Assembly: GCA_016234745.1 (NCBI GenBank)
Contig: JACRAR010000068.1
Location: 1-64,000, forward strand
Direction of reading: 5' to 3'
DNA length: 64,000 bases
Source: Betaproteobacteria bacterium
GTDB lineage: Bacteria; Pseudomonadota; Gammaproteobacteria; Burkholderiales; Rhodocyclaceae
In this document: positions 40,820-51,946 of the stretch, piece by piece
How the letters are laid out: each line of letters opens with the position of its first letter
How positions within the stretch are numbered: the stretch's first letter is position 1
Notes under the pieces: generated by a model
Database searches by the model: none
Told to the model about the DNA's origin: nothing
What the model saw: only the letters and a program-made list of their open reading frames with translations
Program-made: the position numbers and the translations under genes

Positions 40820-41698
40820 ATGGAAAAGGAATTCCGCCGCATCGCCCTGATCGGTAAATACCAGAGCCCGGATGTCGCCGGTGCCCTCAAGAGCCTGGTC
40901 GACTTTCTGCTTGGACAGGAGCGGCAGTTGCTGGTTGAGGAAGGCACCGCACAATCGGTGGGAAACTACGGCTGCACCGTGGCAAACTATGAAGCGATTG
41001 GCCTGGAGGCCGATCTGGCGATCGTTCTCGGCGGCGACGGAACCATGCTGAATGCGGCACGCCGGCTGGCCGAATACGGCGTTCCCCTGGTCGGAGTAAA
41101 CCGCGGCAGGCTTGGGTTCATGACGGATATTGCCAGCGACGGCATGCTCGCCAGCATCGCCGCCTTGCTGGAGGGCAAGTTCTCCACGGAACAGCGCTTT
41201 CTGCTTGATGCCGAGGTGCTGCGTGACGGGCAGCGGGTCTACGCCACGCTCGCGCTCAACGACGTGGTGGTAAACAAGGGCGAGATCGGCCGCATGATCG
41301 AAATGGAAGTCAAAGTCGATGGCGAGTTCATCTATGTGTTGCGCGCCGACGGCATGATCATCGCCACGCCGACGGGGTCCACCGCTTACGCCTTGTCGGC
41401 CAATGGCCCCATCCTGCATCCGGCGGTACCGGGCATTGCCCTGGTTCCTTTGTGTCCGCATGCGCTGTCGAACCGCCCGATCACACTGAGCGACCGCAGC
41501 CGCATCGAGATCGTGCTGATGCCGCAGCATGATGCCCGCATCCACTTCGACGGCCAGGCACACTACGATGCGCGTGCCGGCGACTGTGTCTGCATCACCC
41601 GCTCGCAGCGCTCCATCACGCTGCTCCATCCCCCGGGCTACAGCTACCTGTCCATGCTGCGCGAAAAGCTGCATTGGAGCGCCAGCCCGCGTCGTTGA
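40820..41698 (+). CDS. nadK: NAD kinase
   Basis: Phosphorylates NAD to NADP with ATP or polyphosphate. The 292-residue product has the nucleotide motif VLGGDGTMLNAAR, NRGRLGFMTDI, NDVVVNKGEIGRM and IIATPTGSTAYALSANGPI. ATG 40820 gives the family-standard start; the frame is open upstream through the repeat array (27 bp is divisible by 3), but that part encodes only the repeat. The ribosome site is poor (TTCACCCAAC). Confidence 0.96.
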   Translation: MEKEFRRIALIGKYQSPDVAGALKSLVDFLLGQERQLLVEEGTAQSVGNYGCTVANYEAIGLEADLAIVLGGDGTMLNAARRLAEYGVPLVGVNRGRLGFMTDIASDGMLASIAALLEGKFSTEQRFLLDAEVLRDGQRVYATLALNDVVVNKGEIGRMIEMEVKVDGEFIYVLRADGMIIATPTGSTAYALSANGPILHPAVPGIALVPLCPHALSNRPITLSDRSRIEIVLMPQHDARIHFDGQAHYDARAGDCVCITRSQRSITLLHPPGYSYLSMLREKLHWSASPRR

Positions 41699-41716
41699 CA
41701 GGCAGCTGATCCGACC

Positions 41717-43369
41717 ATGCTGCGCCGTCTTTACATCCGCGATTTCGTCATTGTCGACAGGCTCGAACTGGAATTCGAAGCCGGCTTCGGCGCGCTGACC
41801 GGCGAGACCGGCGCCGGCAAATCGATACTCATCGATGCGCTGTCGCTGGCGCTCGGCGCCCGTGCCGATGCCGGCATGATCCGCGCGGGCAGCGAGCGGG
41901 CGGAAGTGTCCGCCGAATTCGACCTGCCCGCCGATGGCGCGCTGGCAGCCTGGCTGCAAGACAATGATTTTGAGGCCGAGCAGACTTGCCTGCTGCGGCG
42001 TGTCATCGACAACGCCGGCCGTTCCCGCGCCTATCTGAATGGCATGCCGGCAACGCTCGGCCAGTTGCGCGCAGCGGCCGAATTTCTGGCCGACATCCAC
42101 GGCCAGCACACACATCATTCTCTGCTGCGCGCGGAATCGCAGCGCGCCCTGCTCGACGCCCAGGCCGGCCTCACTGCGCAGGCGCGGGAAGTCGCGGAGA
42201 AATATCGCCTCTGGCAAAAACTCGCCCAAGCCTGCGCACATGCCGCACGCGATGCAGAAGCGACGGCGCGCGAACGCGAAACGCTGGAATGGCAAGTCGG
42301 GGAATTGCGCACTCTGGCCTTCGAACTCGTGCAATGGCAGGAGGACAACCAGGAGCAGCGCCGCCTCGCCCATGCGGCAAGCCTGATCGATGGCACTGCG
42401 GCCGCACTGGCGGTGCTTGACGATGGCGACACAGCCGTGGCACCGCAACTGGATCAAATGCTCGCGCGGCTGGGCGGACTGGCTGACTACGATGAGGCGC
42501 TCAGGGAACCGCTCGATCTATTGGCCAATGCGCAAATCCAGTTGCAGGAGGCGGGACATGCCTTGCGCCACTACCAAGGCAAGCTTGAGTTGGAGCCGCA
42601 GCGGCTCGCCGAACTGGAGAATCGCCTGGCGGCGGTGCTGGCCCTGGCACGCAAGCACCGCGTGGCGCCGGAGGAACTGCCGCAACAATTGGTACAGCTG
42701 CAGATGCGCCTCGACGAACTAAGCCTTTTTGCCGATGCCACGGCACTGGCCGAACGCGAGGCCAAAGCGCATGCAGATTATGCCGCGGCTGCCAAAATCT
42801 TGAGCACGGGTCGCGCCACCACCGCTGCAGCACTCGGCAAGGCGGTCACCGAGGCGATGCAGCAACTGGCGATGGCCGGCGGCAGTTTTGCGGTAGCTCT
42901 CGAGCCATTGCCCGATGGCGCCGCGCACGGGCTGGAGAATGTCGAATTCCTGGTTTCCGCGAATCCCGGCCAGCCCTTGCGTCCACTGGCAAAAGTGGCT
43001 TCGGGCGGCGAATTGTCACGCATCGGCCTGGCGATCCAGGTTATCGCCAGCCATTCATCACAGGTCCCGACGCTGATCTTCGACGAGGTCGACGCCGGCA
43101 TCGGCGGCCGTGTCGCCGAAATCGTCGGGCGACTGCTGCACCAACTCGGCCAATACCGCCAAGTGCTATGCGTCACCCACCTGCCACAGGTGGCCGCCTG
43201 CGCCGAATGGCAATGGTCAGTGGCCAAGGAAGAACGGGGAGGCCGCACCTTCTCCCAAGTCTCGCCGCTCGACCGCGACCAGCGGGTCGACGAGATCGCC
43301 CGCATGCTGGGCGGCGTCAATATCACGCCAACCACGCGCAAGCACGCCGCCGAAATGCTCGGCGGCTAG
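41717..43369 (+). CDS. recN: DNA repair protein RecN
   Basis: SMC-like ATPase for double-strand break repair. The 550-residue protein has the P-loop GALTGETGAGKSILIDAL, the central coiled coil (~155–370) and the C-terminal ABC signature VASGGELSRIGLAI, followed by Walker B in TLIFDEVDAGIGGR. It starts 18 nt after nadK, so co-transcription is likely. Its stop codon TAG is the first part of a 27-bp repeat. Confidence 0.97.
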   Translation: MLRRLYIRDFVIVDRLELEFEAGFGALTGETGAGKSILIDALSLALGARADAGMIRAGSERAEVSAEFDLPADGALAAWLQDNDFEAEQTCLLRRVIDNAGRSRAYLNGMPATLGQLRAAAEFLADIHGQHTHHSLLRAESQRALLDAQAGLTAQAREVAEKYRLWQKLAQACAHAARDAEATARERETLEWQVGELRTLAFELVQWQEDNQEQRRLAHAASLIDGTAAALAVLDDGDTAVAPQLDQMLARLGGLADYDEALREPLDLLANAQIQLQEAGHALRHYQGKLELEPQRLAELENRLAAVLALARKHRVAPEELPQQLVQLQMRLDELSLFADATALAEREAKAHADYAAAAKILSTGRATTAAALGKAVTEAMQQLAMAGGSFAVALEPLPDGAAHGLENVEFLVSANPGQPLRPLAKVASGGELSRIGLAIQVIASHSSQVPTLIFDEVDAGIGGRVAEIVGRLLHQLGQYRQVLCVTHLPQVAACAEWQWSVAKEERGGRTFSQVSPLDRDQRVDEIARMLGGVNITPTTRKHAAEMLGG

Positions 43370-43393
43370 TGCCCGCCGTTGTTTTCGGGGTAC
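43366..43393 (+). repeat. Single copy of the 27-bp stem-loop repeat (recN/fur)
   Basis: One copy beginning CTAGTGCCC and ending GGGGTAC, overlapping the recN stop codon and lying between the convergent recN and fur genes. The stem TAGTGCCC/GGGTACTG has G·U pairs and a 13-nt loop (GCCGTTGTTTTCG), the same geometry as the other copies. Confidence 0.8.
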
Positions 43394-43403
43394 TGAACAG
43401 TTC

Positions 43404-43838
43404 TTACTTCTTGTTGGGGCAATCTGCCTTGATACAGTCGGCATAAAGATAGAGGGCGTGCTCGTTGACCACGAAGCCGCGCTCGCGCGCGATGGCGTTC
43501 TGCCGCTGTTCGATTTCCGCATCGTAAAACTCTTCGACCTTGCCGCACTGCAGGCAGACCAGATGGTCATGGTGGGTGCCTTCGTTGAGTTCGAAGACCG
43601 CCTTGCCCGAATCGAAGTAGTGCCGCTGCAGCAGTCCGGCTTGCTCGAACTGGGTCAGCACGCGGTACACCGTTGCCAGGCCGATATCGATGCCTTCCGC
43701 AATGAGATGGCGATAGACGTCTTCGGCAGCCATGTGGCGTCCCTGGTTCGCCTCGTTCTTGAGGAACAAATCGAGGATCTTCATGCGCGGCGCAGTCACT
43801 TTCAGGCCGCTGTTCTTCAGGTCGTATGAATTGCTCAT
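43404..43838 (-). CDS. fur: Ferric uptake regulator Fur
   Basis: A 144-residue iron-sensing repressor. The winged-helix DNA-binding part includes [18 protein letters not shown] and [20 protein letters not shown]. The metal sites are in [20 protein letters not shown], and a second cysteine pair is present in DCIKADC. It is divergent from bamE with 118 bp between the starts, the arrangement common in betaproteobacteria. Confidence 0.97.
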   Translation of the reverse strand: MSNSYDLKNSGLKVTAPRMKILDLFLKNEANQGRHMAAEDVYRHLIAEGIDIGLATVYRVLTQFEQAGLLQRHYFDSGKAVFELNEGTHHDHLVCLQCGKVEEFYDAEIEQRQNAIARERGFVVNEHALYLYADCIKADCPNKK

Positions 43839-43956
43839 GTTGCGTCAGAGCCTATTCGATGGGGAGAGCGACTCTTATGATATAGTTTTCGCCTGCGCTT
43901 GGATATTGCTTGCCTCCAGGCTGGTTTCCTTCCCTTTTCGACGACTCGGGCCGCTC

Positions 43957-45239
<1,283 letters not shown>

Positions 45240-45299
45240 GCCGGTAGAGGATTTATGCCGGGTCTCGCCCCGGCAATAGCGGCTCATTTGTCATCCGCC

Positions 45300-45329
45300 T
45301 TGCCTGCATCTGCCCTTCGGCGCTATAAT
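45300..45329 (+). promoter_or_regulatory. Sigma-70-type promoter for carAB
   Basis: TTGCCT (45300–45305), an 18-bp spacer and a perfect TATAAT (45324–45329) lie ~95 bp before the carA start. Transcription would begin near 45336, so the hairpin at 45342–45375 is in the leader. Confidence 0.65.
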
Positions 45330-45341
45330 TCGCCTGATCGA

Positions 45342-45375
45342 CAAAGCGGGGTGGGCCAAGGCCAACCCCGCTTTG
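45342..45375 (+). promoter_or_regulatory. Strong hairpin in the carA leader
   Basis: CAAAGCGGGGT pairs perfectly with ACCCCGCTTTG (11 bp). After one G·A mismatch, GGC pairs with GCC around a loop of CAAG plus its closing pair. It lies between the promoter and the carA start and is not followed by a T-run. It could be an attenuator-like or mRNA-stabilising element; the function is unproven. Confidence 0.6.
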
Positions 45376-45422
45376 CACATCTAGTCTGGAAACGCTTCCA
45401 GCACCCTTTCAGGAGCCTCACC

Positions 45423-46589
45423 GTGAGCCAGTTTCCGCCCGCCATCCTTGCCCTCGCTGATGGCACGGTATTTCGCGGTTTGGGCATTGGCGCCAGCGGT
45501 GCCAGCGTCGGCGAAGTGGTGTTCAACACCGCCATGTCGGGCTATCAGGAAATTCTCACTGATCCTTCCTACTGCCGCCAGATCGTCACGCTCACCTATC
45601 CCCACATCGGCAATACCGGCGTCAATTGCGAGGACTGCGAAGCCGCAAAAGTCCATGCCGCCGGTCTGGTGATCCGCGACCTGCCGCTGCTGGCCTCCAA
45701 TTTTCGCAGCCAGCAGACACTGGATGCCTACCTGCAGACCGAAAACACTGTCGCCATTGCCGGCATCGACACGCGCAAGCTGACGCGCATCCTGCGCGAG
45801 CGCGGCGCGCAGGCCGGTTGTCTGGCAAGCGGCACGGATCTGAATGAAGCCGCCGCGATCGCCAAGGCCAAAGCATTTGCCGGACTGGCTGGGATGGACC
45901 TGGCGAAAGTCGTCAGTACCGCAGCAGCCTACGCCTGGAACGAGGGGGAGTGGCAACTGGGCAAAGGTTATGTCACGCCCGATGCGGCGACCAGGCCCAC
46001 GAAATTCCACGTGGTGGCCTACGACTTTGGCGTCAAACGTAACATCCTGCGCATGCTGGTCAGCCGCGCCTGCCGCCTCACCGTGGTGCCGGCGCAAACC
46101 CCGGCAACCGAAGTGATCGCACTCAATCCTGACGGCATATTCCTGTCCAACGGGCCGGGCGACCCCGAGCCCTGCACTTATGCCATCGCGGCGATCCGCG
46201 AATTTCTGGCGCGCGGCCTGCCCATCTTTGGCATCTGCCTCGGTCATCAACTGCTGGCCCTGGCTTCCGGCGCCAAAACGATCAAAATGAAGTTCGGCCA
46301 TCACGGCGCCAACCATCCGGTCAAGGATCTCGACACCGGACAGGTTTTGATCACCAGCCAGAACCATGGCTTCGCCGTCGATCCCGACTCGCTGCCGGCC
46401 ACCCTGCGGCCCACCCACGTATCGCTGTTCGACGGCAGCCTGCAAGGACTCGCGCGCACCGACCGGCCGGCTTTCTGCTTTCAGGGCCACCCTGAAGCCA
46501 GCCCGGGGCCGCACGATGTCGCCTACCTGTTCGGCCGCTTCGTCCAACTGATGCAGGAGCAAACGCAAATAAGGGCGGCCCATGCCTAA
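45423..46589 (+). CDS. carA: Carbamoyl-phosphate synthase small subunit
   Basis: Glutaminase subunit that supplies ammonia for carbamoyl phosphate (arginine and pyrimidine synthesis). The 388-residue protein begins [19 protein letters not shown] and has the catalytic Cys in [13 protein letters not shown] and the His/Glu of [17 protein letters not shown] 45423 follows CAGGAGCCTCACC; the longer open frame from 45255 crosses the promoter and is rejected. It overlaps carB by 8 nt. Confidence 0.97.
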   Translation: MSQFPPAILALADGTVFRGLGIGASGASVGEVVFNTAMSGYQEILTDPSYCRQIVTLTYPHIGNTGVNCEDCEAAKVHAAGLVIRDLPLLASNFRSQQTLDAYLQTENTVAIAGIDTRKLTRILRERGAQAGCLASGTDLNEAAAIAKAKAFAGLAGMDLAKVVSTAAAYAWNEGEWQLGKGYVTPDAATRPTKFHVVAYDFGVKRNILRMLVSRACRLTVVPAQTPATEVIALNPDGIFLSNGPGDPEPCTYAIAAIREFLARGLPIFGICLGHQLLALASGAKTIKMKFGHHGANHPVKDLDTGQVLITSQNHGFAVDPDSLPATLRPTHVSLFDGSLQGLARTDRPAFCFQGHPEASPGPHDVAYLFGRFVQLMQEQTQIRAAHA

Positions 46590-49500
46590 GCGCAGCGACA
46601 TCCACAGCATCCTCATCATCGGCGCCGGCCCGATCATCATCGGCCAGGCCTGCGAATTCGACTATTCCGGCGCCCAGGCCTGCAAGGCGCTGCATGACGA
46701 AGGCTACAAGGTGATTCTGGTCAATTCCAATCCGGCGACGATCATGACCGACCCGGGCATGGCGGATGTCACCTACATCGAACCGATTACCTGGCAGGTG
46801 CTGGAAAACATCATCGCCAAGGAACGCCAGAATTGTCCTGGCGGGATGGCCCTGCTGCCGACCATGGGCGGGCAGACGGCGCTCAACTGCGCCCTCGATC
46901 TGGCCAAGCACGGCGTGCTGGAAAAATACGGGGTCGAAATGATCGGCGCCTCACGCGATGCCATCGACATGGCCGAGGACCGCGAGAAGTTCAAGCAGGC
47001 GATGACACGCATCGGTCTCGGCTCAGCCCGCTCGGCGATCGCCCACAGCATGGAAGAGGCGCAGCAAGTGCAGGCAGCGCTGGGCTTCCCGACCATCATC
47101 CGGCCCTCGTTCACCATGGGCGGCAGCGGCGGCGGCATTGCCTACAACCAGGAAGAGTTCATCGAAATCTGCAAGCGCGGTCTGGAAGCCTCGCCCACCA
47201 GCGAACTGCTCATCGAGGAATCCCTGCTCGGCTGGAAAGAGTTCGAGATGGAAGTGGTGCGCGACCGCAAGGACAACTGCATCATCGTCTGCTCGATCGA
47301 GAACCTGGATGCGATGGGCGTGCATACCGGCGATTCGATCACGGTGGCACCGGCGCAAACGCTGACCGACAAGGAATACCAGATCATGCGCAACGCCAGC
47401 ATCGCGGTGCTGCGCGAGATCGGCGTCGATACCGGCGGCTCCAACGTGCAGTTCGCCATCAACCCCGCCGACGGCCGCATGATCGTCATCGAGATGAACC
47501 CGCGCGTCTCGCGCTCGTCGGCGCTGGCCTCGAAGGCCACCGGTTTCCCGATCGCCAAGATCGCCGCCAAGCTCGCCGTCGGCTACACCCTCGACGAACT
47601 CAAGAACGACATCACCGGCGGCGCCACGCCGGCATCGTTCGAGCCTTCCATCGATTATGTCGTGACCAAGGTGCCGCGCTTCGCTTTCGAGAAGTTCCCG
47701 CTCGCCAATGACCGTCTCACCACGCAAATGAAATCGGTGGGCGAAGTGATGGCGATCGGCCGCACATTCCAGGAGTCGCTGCAGAAAGCCCTGCGTGGCC
47801 TGGAAGTCAGCGTATACGGCCTCGACGAAGTGGAAGCCGAGCAGGAGGAGATCGAGCGCGAGCTGGGCAATCCCGGCCCGGAGCGTATCTGGTATCTGGG
47901 CCAGGCCTTCCGCAGCGGCATTGCATTCGCAGAAATCCAGCAACTGACCAAGATCGATCCCTGGTTCCTGGTGCAGATCGAGGATCTCGTCGCCAGCGAG
48001 CAGGCGCTTGCCGGTCGCGCCCTGCAGGATATCGACAGCGCGGCAATGCGCCAACTCAAGCGCAAGGGCTTTTCCGACCGGCGCCTGGCGAAACTGCTGG
48101 GCAGCTCGGAAGAAGCCGTGCGACGCCAGCGCCATGCCTTCGGCATCCGCCCGGTATACAAGCGCGTCGACACCTGCGCCGCGGAATTCGCCACCTCCAC
48201 CGCCTACATGTATTCGAGCTATGAGGACGAATGCGAGGCGCAGCCGACCACGCGCAAAAAAATCATGGTGCTCGGCGGCGGCCCCAACCGCATCGGCCAG
48301 GGCATCGAATTCGACTATTGCTGCGTGCATGCGGCGCTGGCAATGCGCGAGGACGGTTTTGAGACCATCATGGTCAACTGCAACCCGGAAACCGTGTCGA
48401 CCGATTACGACACGTCAGACCGGCTGTATTTCGAGCCGGTGACGCTGGAAGATGTGCTGGAAATCGTCCATGTCGAGCAACCCACAGGCGTCATCGTCCA
48501 GTTCGGCGGCCAGACGCCGCTGAAGCGCGCCCGGGAACTCGAAGCCAATGGCGTGCCGATCATCGGCACCAGTCCGGACATGATCGATGCCGCCGAGGAC
48601 CGCGAGCGTTTCCAGCAACTGATTCACAGCCTGGGTCTCAAGCAGCCGCCGAACCGCACCGCGCGCACGCCGGAAGAGGCGATTCGCCTGGCGGAAGAAA
48701 TCGGCTATCCGCTGGTGGTCCGGCCGAGCTATGTGCTGGGTGGACGCGCCATGGAAATCGTGCATGAGCAGAAAGACCTGGAGCGCTACATGCGCGAGGC
48801 CGTCAAGGTTTCCTTCGACTCGCCGGTGCTGCTCGACCGCTTCCTCAACGACGCCACCGAGGTCGATGTCGATGCCCTATCGGATGGCAAGCAGGTCATC
48901 ATCGGCGGCATCATGGAACACATCGAGCAGGCGGGGGTACATTCGGGCGATTCAGCCTGTTCGCTGCCGCCCCATTCGCTGAGCGTGGCAATCCAGGACG
49001 AAATGCGCCGGCAGACAAAAATGATGGCTCAAGGCTTGAGCGTGATCGGCTTGATGAACGTGCAGTTCGCCATCCAGAATACCGCAGCCGGGGAGGTGGT
49101 CTACGTGCTCGAAGTCAATCCGCGCGCTTCACGCACCGTGCCCTTCGTCTCCAAGGCCACCGGTCTGCCGCTGGCGAAAATCGCCGCACGTTGCATGGCC
49201 GGACGCAGCCTGGCCGATCAGGGCGTCAGCGGCGAAGTCATCCCGCCCTACTATTCGGTCAAGGAGGCAGTCTTCCCCTTCATCAAATTCCCCGGCGTCG
49301 ATACCATACTCGGACCGGAGATGAAATCGACCGGCGAAGTCATGGGCGTCGGACGCAGTTTCGCCGAGGCTTTCGTCAAGAGCCAGCTCGCCGCCGGCAC
49401 CAAGCTGCCGAGCAGCGGCAAGGCATTCATCAGCGTCAAGCCGGCCGACAAGCAGAAAGCGGTCGAAGTAGCGCGCGAACTCGCGGAAATCGGTTTCACC

Positions 49501-49833
49501 CTGGTCGCGACGCGCGGTACGGCGGCGGCGATCGCGGCGGCAGGCATCGCGGTAACGGCAGTCAACAAAGTCGCCGAAGGCCGCCCGCACATCGTCGACA
49601 TGATCAAGAACAACGAAATCAGCTTCATCGTCAACACCGTCGAGGAAAAACGCTCGGCCATCAACGATTCCCGCTCCATCCGCACCAGCGCCCTGGCGGC
49701 GCGGGTCACCCTCTACACCACCGTCGAAGGCGCACGCGCCGCCTGCGCCGGCATGCGTCACCTGGACGTGCTCGAGACTTACGCACTGCAGACGCTGCAT
49801 GCGGAACTTGGGCAAGGGGTGAACCGTTCATGA
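46582..49833 (+). CDS. carB: Carbamoyl-phosphate synthase large subunit
   Basis: A 1083-residue synthetase that makes carbamoyl phosphate. It has two homologous ATP-grasp halves, each opening with a fold of the type [20 protein letters not shown] and [20 protein letters not shown], and a C-terminal allosteric MGS-like domain (~940–1075; [17 protein letters not shown]). Full length and well conserved. The carA overlap indicates translational coupling, and greA overlaps its end by 4 nt. Confidence 0.98.
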   Translation: MPKRSDIHSILIIGAGPIIIGQACEFDYSGAQACKALHDEGYKVILVNSNPATIMTDPGMADVTYIEPITWQVLENIIAKERQNCPGGMALLPTMGGQTALNCALDLAKHGVLEKYGVEMIGASRDAIDMAEDREKFKQAMTRIGLGSARSAIAHSMEEAQQVQAALGFPTIIRPSFTMGGSGGGIAYNQEEFIEICKRGLEASPTSELLIEESLLGWKEFEMEVVRDRKDNCIIVCSIENLDAMGVHTGDSITVAPAQTLTDKEYQIMRNASIAVLREIGVDTGGSNVQFAINPADGRMIVIEMNPRVSRSSALASKATGFPIAKIAAKLAVGYTLDELKNDITGGATPASFEPSIDYVVTKVPRFAFEKFPLANDRLTTQMKSVGEVMAIGRTFQESLQKALRGLEVSVYGLDEVEAEQEEIERELGNPGPERIWYLGQAFRSGIAFAEIQQLTKIDPWFLVQIEDLVASEQALAGRALQDIDSAAMRQLKRKGFSDRRLAKLLGSSEEAVRRQRHAFGIRPVYKRVDTCAAEFATSTAYMYSSYEDECEAQPTTRKKIMVLGGGPNRIGQGIEFDYCCVHAALAMREDGFETIMVNCNPETVSTDYDTSDRLYFEPVTLEDVLEIVHVEQPTGVIVQFGGQTPLKRARELEANGVPIIGTSPDMIDAAEDRERFQQLIHSLGLKQPPNRTARTPEEAIRLAEEIGYPLVVRPSYVLGGRAMEIVHEQKDLERYMREAVKVSFDSPVLLDRFLNDATEVDVDALSDGKQVIIGGIMEHIEQAGVHSGDSACSLPPHSLSVAIQDEMRRQTKMMAQGLSVIGLMNVQFAIQNTAAGEVVYVLEVNPRASRTVPFVSKATGLPLAKIAARCMAGRSLADQGVSGEVIPPYYSVKEAVFPFIKFPGVDTILGPEMKSTGEVMGVGRSFAEAFVKSQLAAGTKLPSSGKAFISVKPADKQKAVEVARELAEIGFTLVATRGTAAAIAAAGIAVTAVNKVAEGRPHIVDMIKNNEISFIVNTVEEKRSAINDSRSIRTSALAARVTLYTTVEGARAACAGMRHLDVLETYALQTLHAELGQGVNRS

Positions 49834-50306
49834 GCAAATTTCCCATCACCCTGCAGGGCGCGGAATTGCTGCGGGCCGAACTGCAGCGCCTCAAGACCGT
49901 CGACCGCCCGAGCGTGATTGCCGCCATCGCCGAGGCACGCTCTCACGGCGACCTGTCGGAGAACGCCGAATACGATGCCGCCAAGGAACGCCAAGGCTTC
50001 ATCGAATGGCGCATCAAGGAAGTCGAGGGCAAGCTCGGCAATGCGCAGATCATCGACCCGAAGCTGCTCGACGCCGACGGCCGGGTGGTCTTCGGCGCGA
50101 CGGTGGATCTGGAGGATCTAGAGGAAGGCAAGGCGGTCACTTATCAAATCGTCGGCGACGACGAAGCCGACATCAAGGCCGGCAAGGTCTCGATCAATTC
50201 GCCCATCGCCCGCGCACTGATTGGCAAATATGCCGGCGACGTCGCCGAGGTGCAGACACCGGGTGGCCTGCGCGAGTACGAAGTGCTCGACGTCAAATAT
50301 ATTTAG
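49830..50306 (+). CDS. greA: Transcription elongation factor GreA
   Basis: A 158-residue factor that rescues backtracked RNA polymerase. The N-terminal coiled coil includes [20 protein letters not shown] and [20 protein letters not shown] with the acidic tip ([14 protein letters not shown]). The C-terminal globular part includes [22 protein letters not shown] 49830 overlaps the carB stop (ATGA). The longer open frame upstream inside carB is a shadow. Confidence 0.97.
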   Translation: MSKFPITLQGAELLRAELQRLKTVDRPSVIAAIAEARSHGDLSENAEYDAAKERQGFIEWRIKEVEGKLGNAQIIDPKLLDADGRVVFGATVDLEDLEEGKAVTYQIVGDDEADIKAGKVSINSPIARALIGKYAGDVAEVQTPGGLREYEVLDVKYI

Positions 50307-50314
50307 CGCCCGGC

Positions 50315-50779
50315 ATGGCTAAGCTGGCCGAAGCGCTCTATTCGATTGTCATCACGTTGTGGGTCGGCGCGCTGTTCGCGATCGGCTACCTGGCTGCACC
50401 AACATTGTTCGCAGGGCTGTCGGATCGATCTCTGGCCGGCAATCTCGCCGGGGAAATGTTCACCTGGGTGGCCTGGCTGGGCTTCGCCTGTGCGGCCTAT
50501 CTGCTGCTGTTCCTGATCAAGCGGCGCGGCTTGCGCGCACTCAAATCCTCGATCTTCTGGCTGGTCCTGGCGATGCTCGGACTGACCGGCGCCGGCTACT
50601 TCGGCATACAGCCGCTGCTGGCACAGTTGAAGGCCGACGCGCTGCCGCGCCAGGTCATGGAAAGCGCGCTGCGCGACCGCTTCGCCACCTGGCACGGTGT
50701 CTCCAGCGGGCTGTATCTGATCGAGAGCCTGCTTGGACTCTGGCTGGTAATCTGGCAGGAGCGCGGCAAAAGACAGTAG
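50315..50779 (+). CDS. DUF4149 membrane protein
   Basis: A 154-residue protein with four predicted membrane helices (YSIVITLWVGALFAIGYLAA, MFTWVAWLGFACAAYLLLFL, IFWLVLAMLGLTGAGYFGIQ, WHGVSSGLYLIESLLGLWLV). The pattern matches DUF4149, often found next to greA and yhbY in betaproteobacteria. It starts 8 nt after greA. Function is unknown. Confidence 0.85.
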   Translation: MAKLAEALYSIVITLWVGALFAIGYLAAPTLFAGLSDRSLAGNLAGEMFTWVAWLGFACAAYLLLFLIKRRGLRALKSSIFWLVLAMLGLTGAGYFGIQPLLAQLKADALPRQVMESALRDRFATWHGVSSGLYLIESLLGLWLVIWQERGKRQ

Positions 50780-50785
50780 ATGAAG

Positions 50786-51211
50786 TCAGGTCCGCGTCGG
50801 ACGGCGCGGCTTGCCCAGAACGATTTTTCGGGAGCGCGCCGCCTTGTCGGTCTTTGCGGCGGCAGCCTTCTTGGAAAGTACCGGCGCCGCCCGGCGGCGC
50901 GGAACTGCCGGGGACGGCTCCGCGACAGCAGGCTTTTCGCGCCAGACTACCAGTAGGTTGCCGATGTGCTGCACCGGCGCCGCATTAAGCATTGTGCACA
51001 CCTCGGCAAGCAGGGTTTCACGCTGCTCGCGCTCGTGGCCATAAACTCGAATCTTGATGAGTTCATGGGCCGCCAGGCAACGCTCGATTTCAGCCAGCAC
51101 GGTGTCGCTCAAGCCTTTCTGGCTGATGCTGACGACGGGCTTGAGCGGATGGGCGAGTGCGCGCAAACTGCGGCGCTGGCCGGATGTAATGTCGGTAATG
51201 GAATCATTCAT
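50786..51211 (-). CDS. yhbY: YhbY-family RNA-binding protein (CRM domain)
   Basis: A 141-residue protein whose first ~95 residues form a CRM domain ([51 protein letters not shown]). Family members bind pre-ribosomal 50S RNA. A basic Ala/Lys/Arg-rich tail follows. ATG 51211 gives the family-typical start; the frame is open to 51256 upstream but would enter rlmE. It is divergent from rlmE with only 17 bp between the start codons. Confidence 0.93.
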   Translation of the reverse strand: MNDSITDITSGQRRSLRALAHPLKPVVSISQKGLSDTVLAEIERCLAAHELIKIRVYGHEREQRETLLAEVCTMLNAAPVQHIGNLLVVWREKPAVAEPSPAVPRRRAAPVLSKKAAAAKTDKAARSRKIVLGKPRRPTRT

Positions 51212-51228
51212 GGGGGCATTGTAACCGC

Positions 51229-51861
51229 TTGAAGAAGCACAAGACCAACAAGGCATGGATCCACGAGCATGTCACCGATCCCTACGTGCAGCGCGCGAAG
51301 GCGGAAGGTTGGCGTTCGCGTGCAGCGTTCAAGCTGATCGAACTCGATGAGAAAGAGCATTTGCTCAAGCCCGGCATGACAGTGGTCGATCTCGGCGCCG
51401 CCCCGGGTAGCTGGTCGCAGTATGCGGTGCGCCGCATCCAGCCGGGCGGCAGCCTGCTGGCATTGGACCTCCTCGAGATGCAGGCGCTCGATGGCGTCAC
51501 TTTTGTCCAGGGCGATTTTCGCGAGCAGGCCGTGCTGGAGCAATTCGAGGCTGCGCTCGGCGGGCGAACGGTGGACCTTGTTTTGTCGGACATGGCCCCC
51601 AATATGTCAGGCATCCAGATGACCGACCAGGCCAGGGTGATGGATCTGGCCGAATTGACCCTGGCCTTTGCCGCAGATCACCTGAAAGCGGGCGGCGACA
51701 TGCTGGTCAAGGTGTTCCAAGGCGCGGGATACATGGAGTTGCGTGAAGCCATGCGACAAATCTTCGAAGTCATTCTGGTGCGCAAGCCGAGCGCATCGCG
51801 TGGGCGCAGTGCCGAAACTTTTTTGCTGGGACGCAAGAAACGGTCAACAGGTATGCAATAA
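51229..51861 (+). CDS. rlmE: 23S rRNA 2'-O-ribose methyltransferase (U2552)
   Basis: Methylates U2552 of 23S rRNA in the A-loop. The 210-residue FtsJ-type enzyme has the SAM motif [31 protein letters not shown], and [14 protein letters not shown] for the catalytic K-D-K-E tetrad. The start is TTG 51229: no ATG or GTG lies upstream in frame before a stop, and the residues [20 protein letters not shown] match family N-termini. No clear ribosome site is visible. Confidence 0.94.
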   Translation: MKKHKTNKAWIHEHVTDPYVQRAKAEGWRSRAAFKLIELDEKEHLLKPGMTVVDLGAAPGSWSQYAVRRIQPGGSLLALDLLEMQALDGVTFVQGDFREQAVLEQFEAALGGRTVDLVLSDMAPNMSGIQMTDQARVMDLAELTLAFAADHLKAGGDMLVKVFQGAGYMELREAMRQIFEVILVRKPSASRGRSAETFLLGRKKRSTGMQ

Positions 51862-51874
51862 GTCCGCTCCGGCG

Positions 51875-51940
51875 TTTGCGCCGCAGCACAATCGGCTCTA
51901 GAATCAGCCAAATCATGTTTCGACCTGCGGGTCGAAGGAG
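51875..51940 (+). promoter_or_regulatory. ftsH leader: weak promoter and hairpin touching the ribosome site
   Basis: TTTGCG (51875–51880), 18 bp and TAGAAT (51899–51904) form a weak sigma-70 candidate. A perfect 7-bp hairpin TTCGACC–tgcg–GGTCGAA (51919–51936) ends inside the AAGGAG ribosome site (51935–51940) that serves the TTG start of ftsH. The overlap covers two A residues. Confidence 0.5.
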
Positions 51941-51946
51941 ACAAGC

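Noticed and set aside
40632-40850. Open frame coding a CTPDPTAGT-type peptide repeat
   Set aside because: It is a by-product of the 27-bp DNA repeat, whose length is a multiple of three; nothing else supports translation.
45255-45422. N-terminal extension of carA
   Set aside because: It would translate through a perfect TATAAT promoter and a strong hairpin; GTG 45423 has a good ribosome site and gives the family N-terminus.
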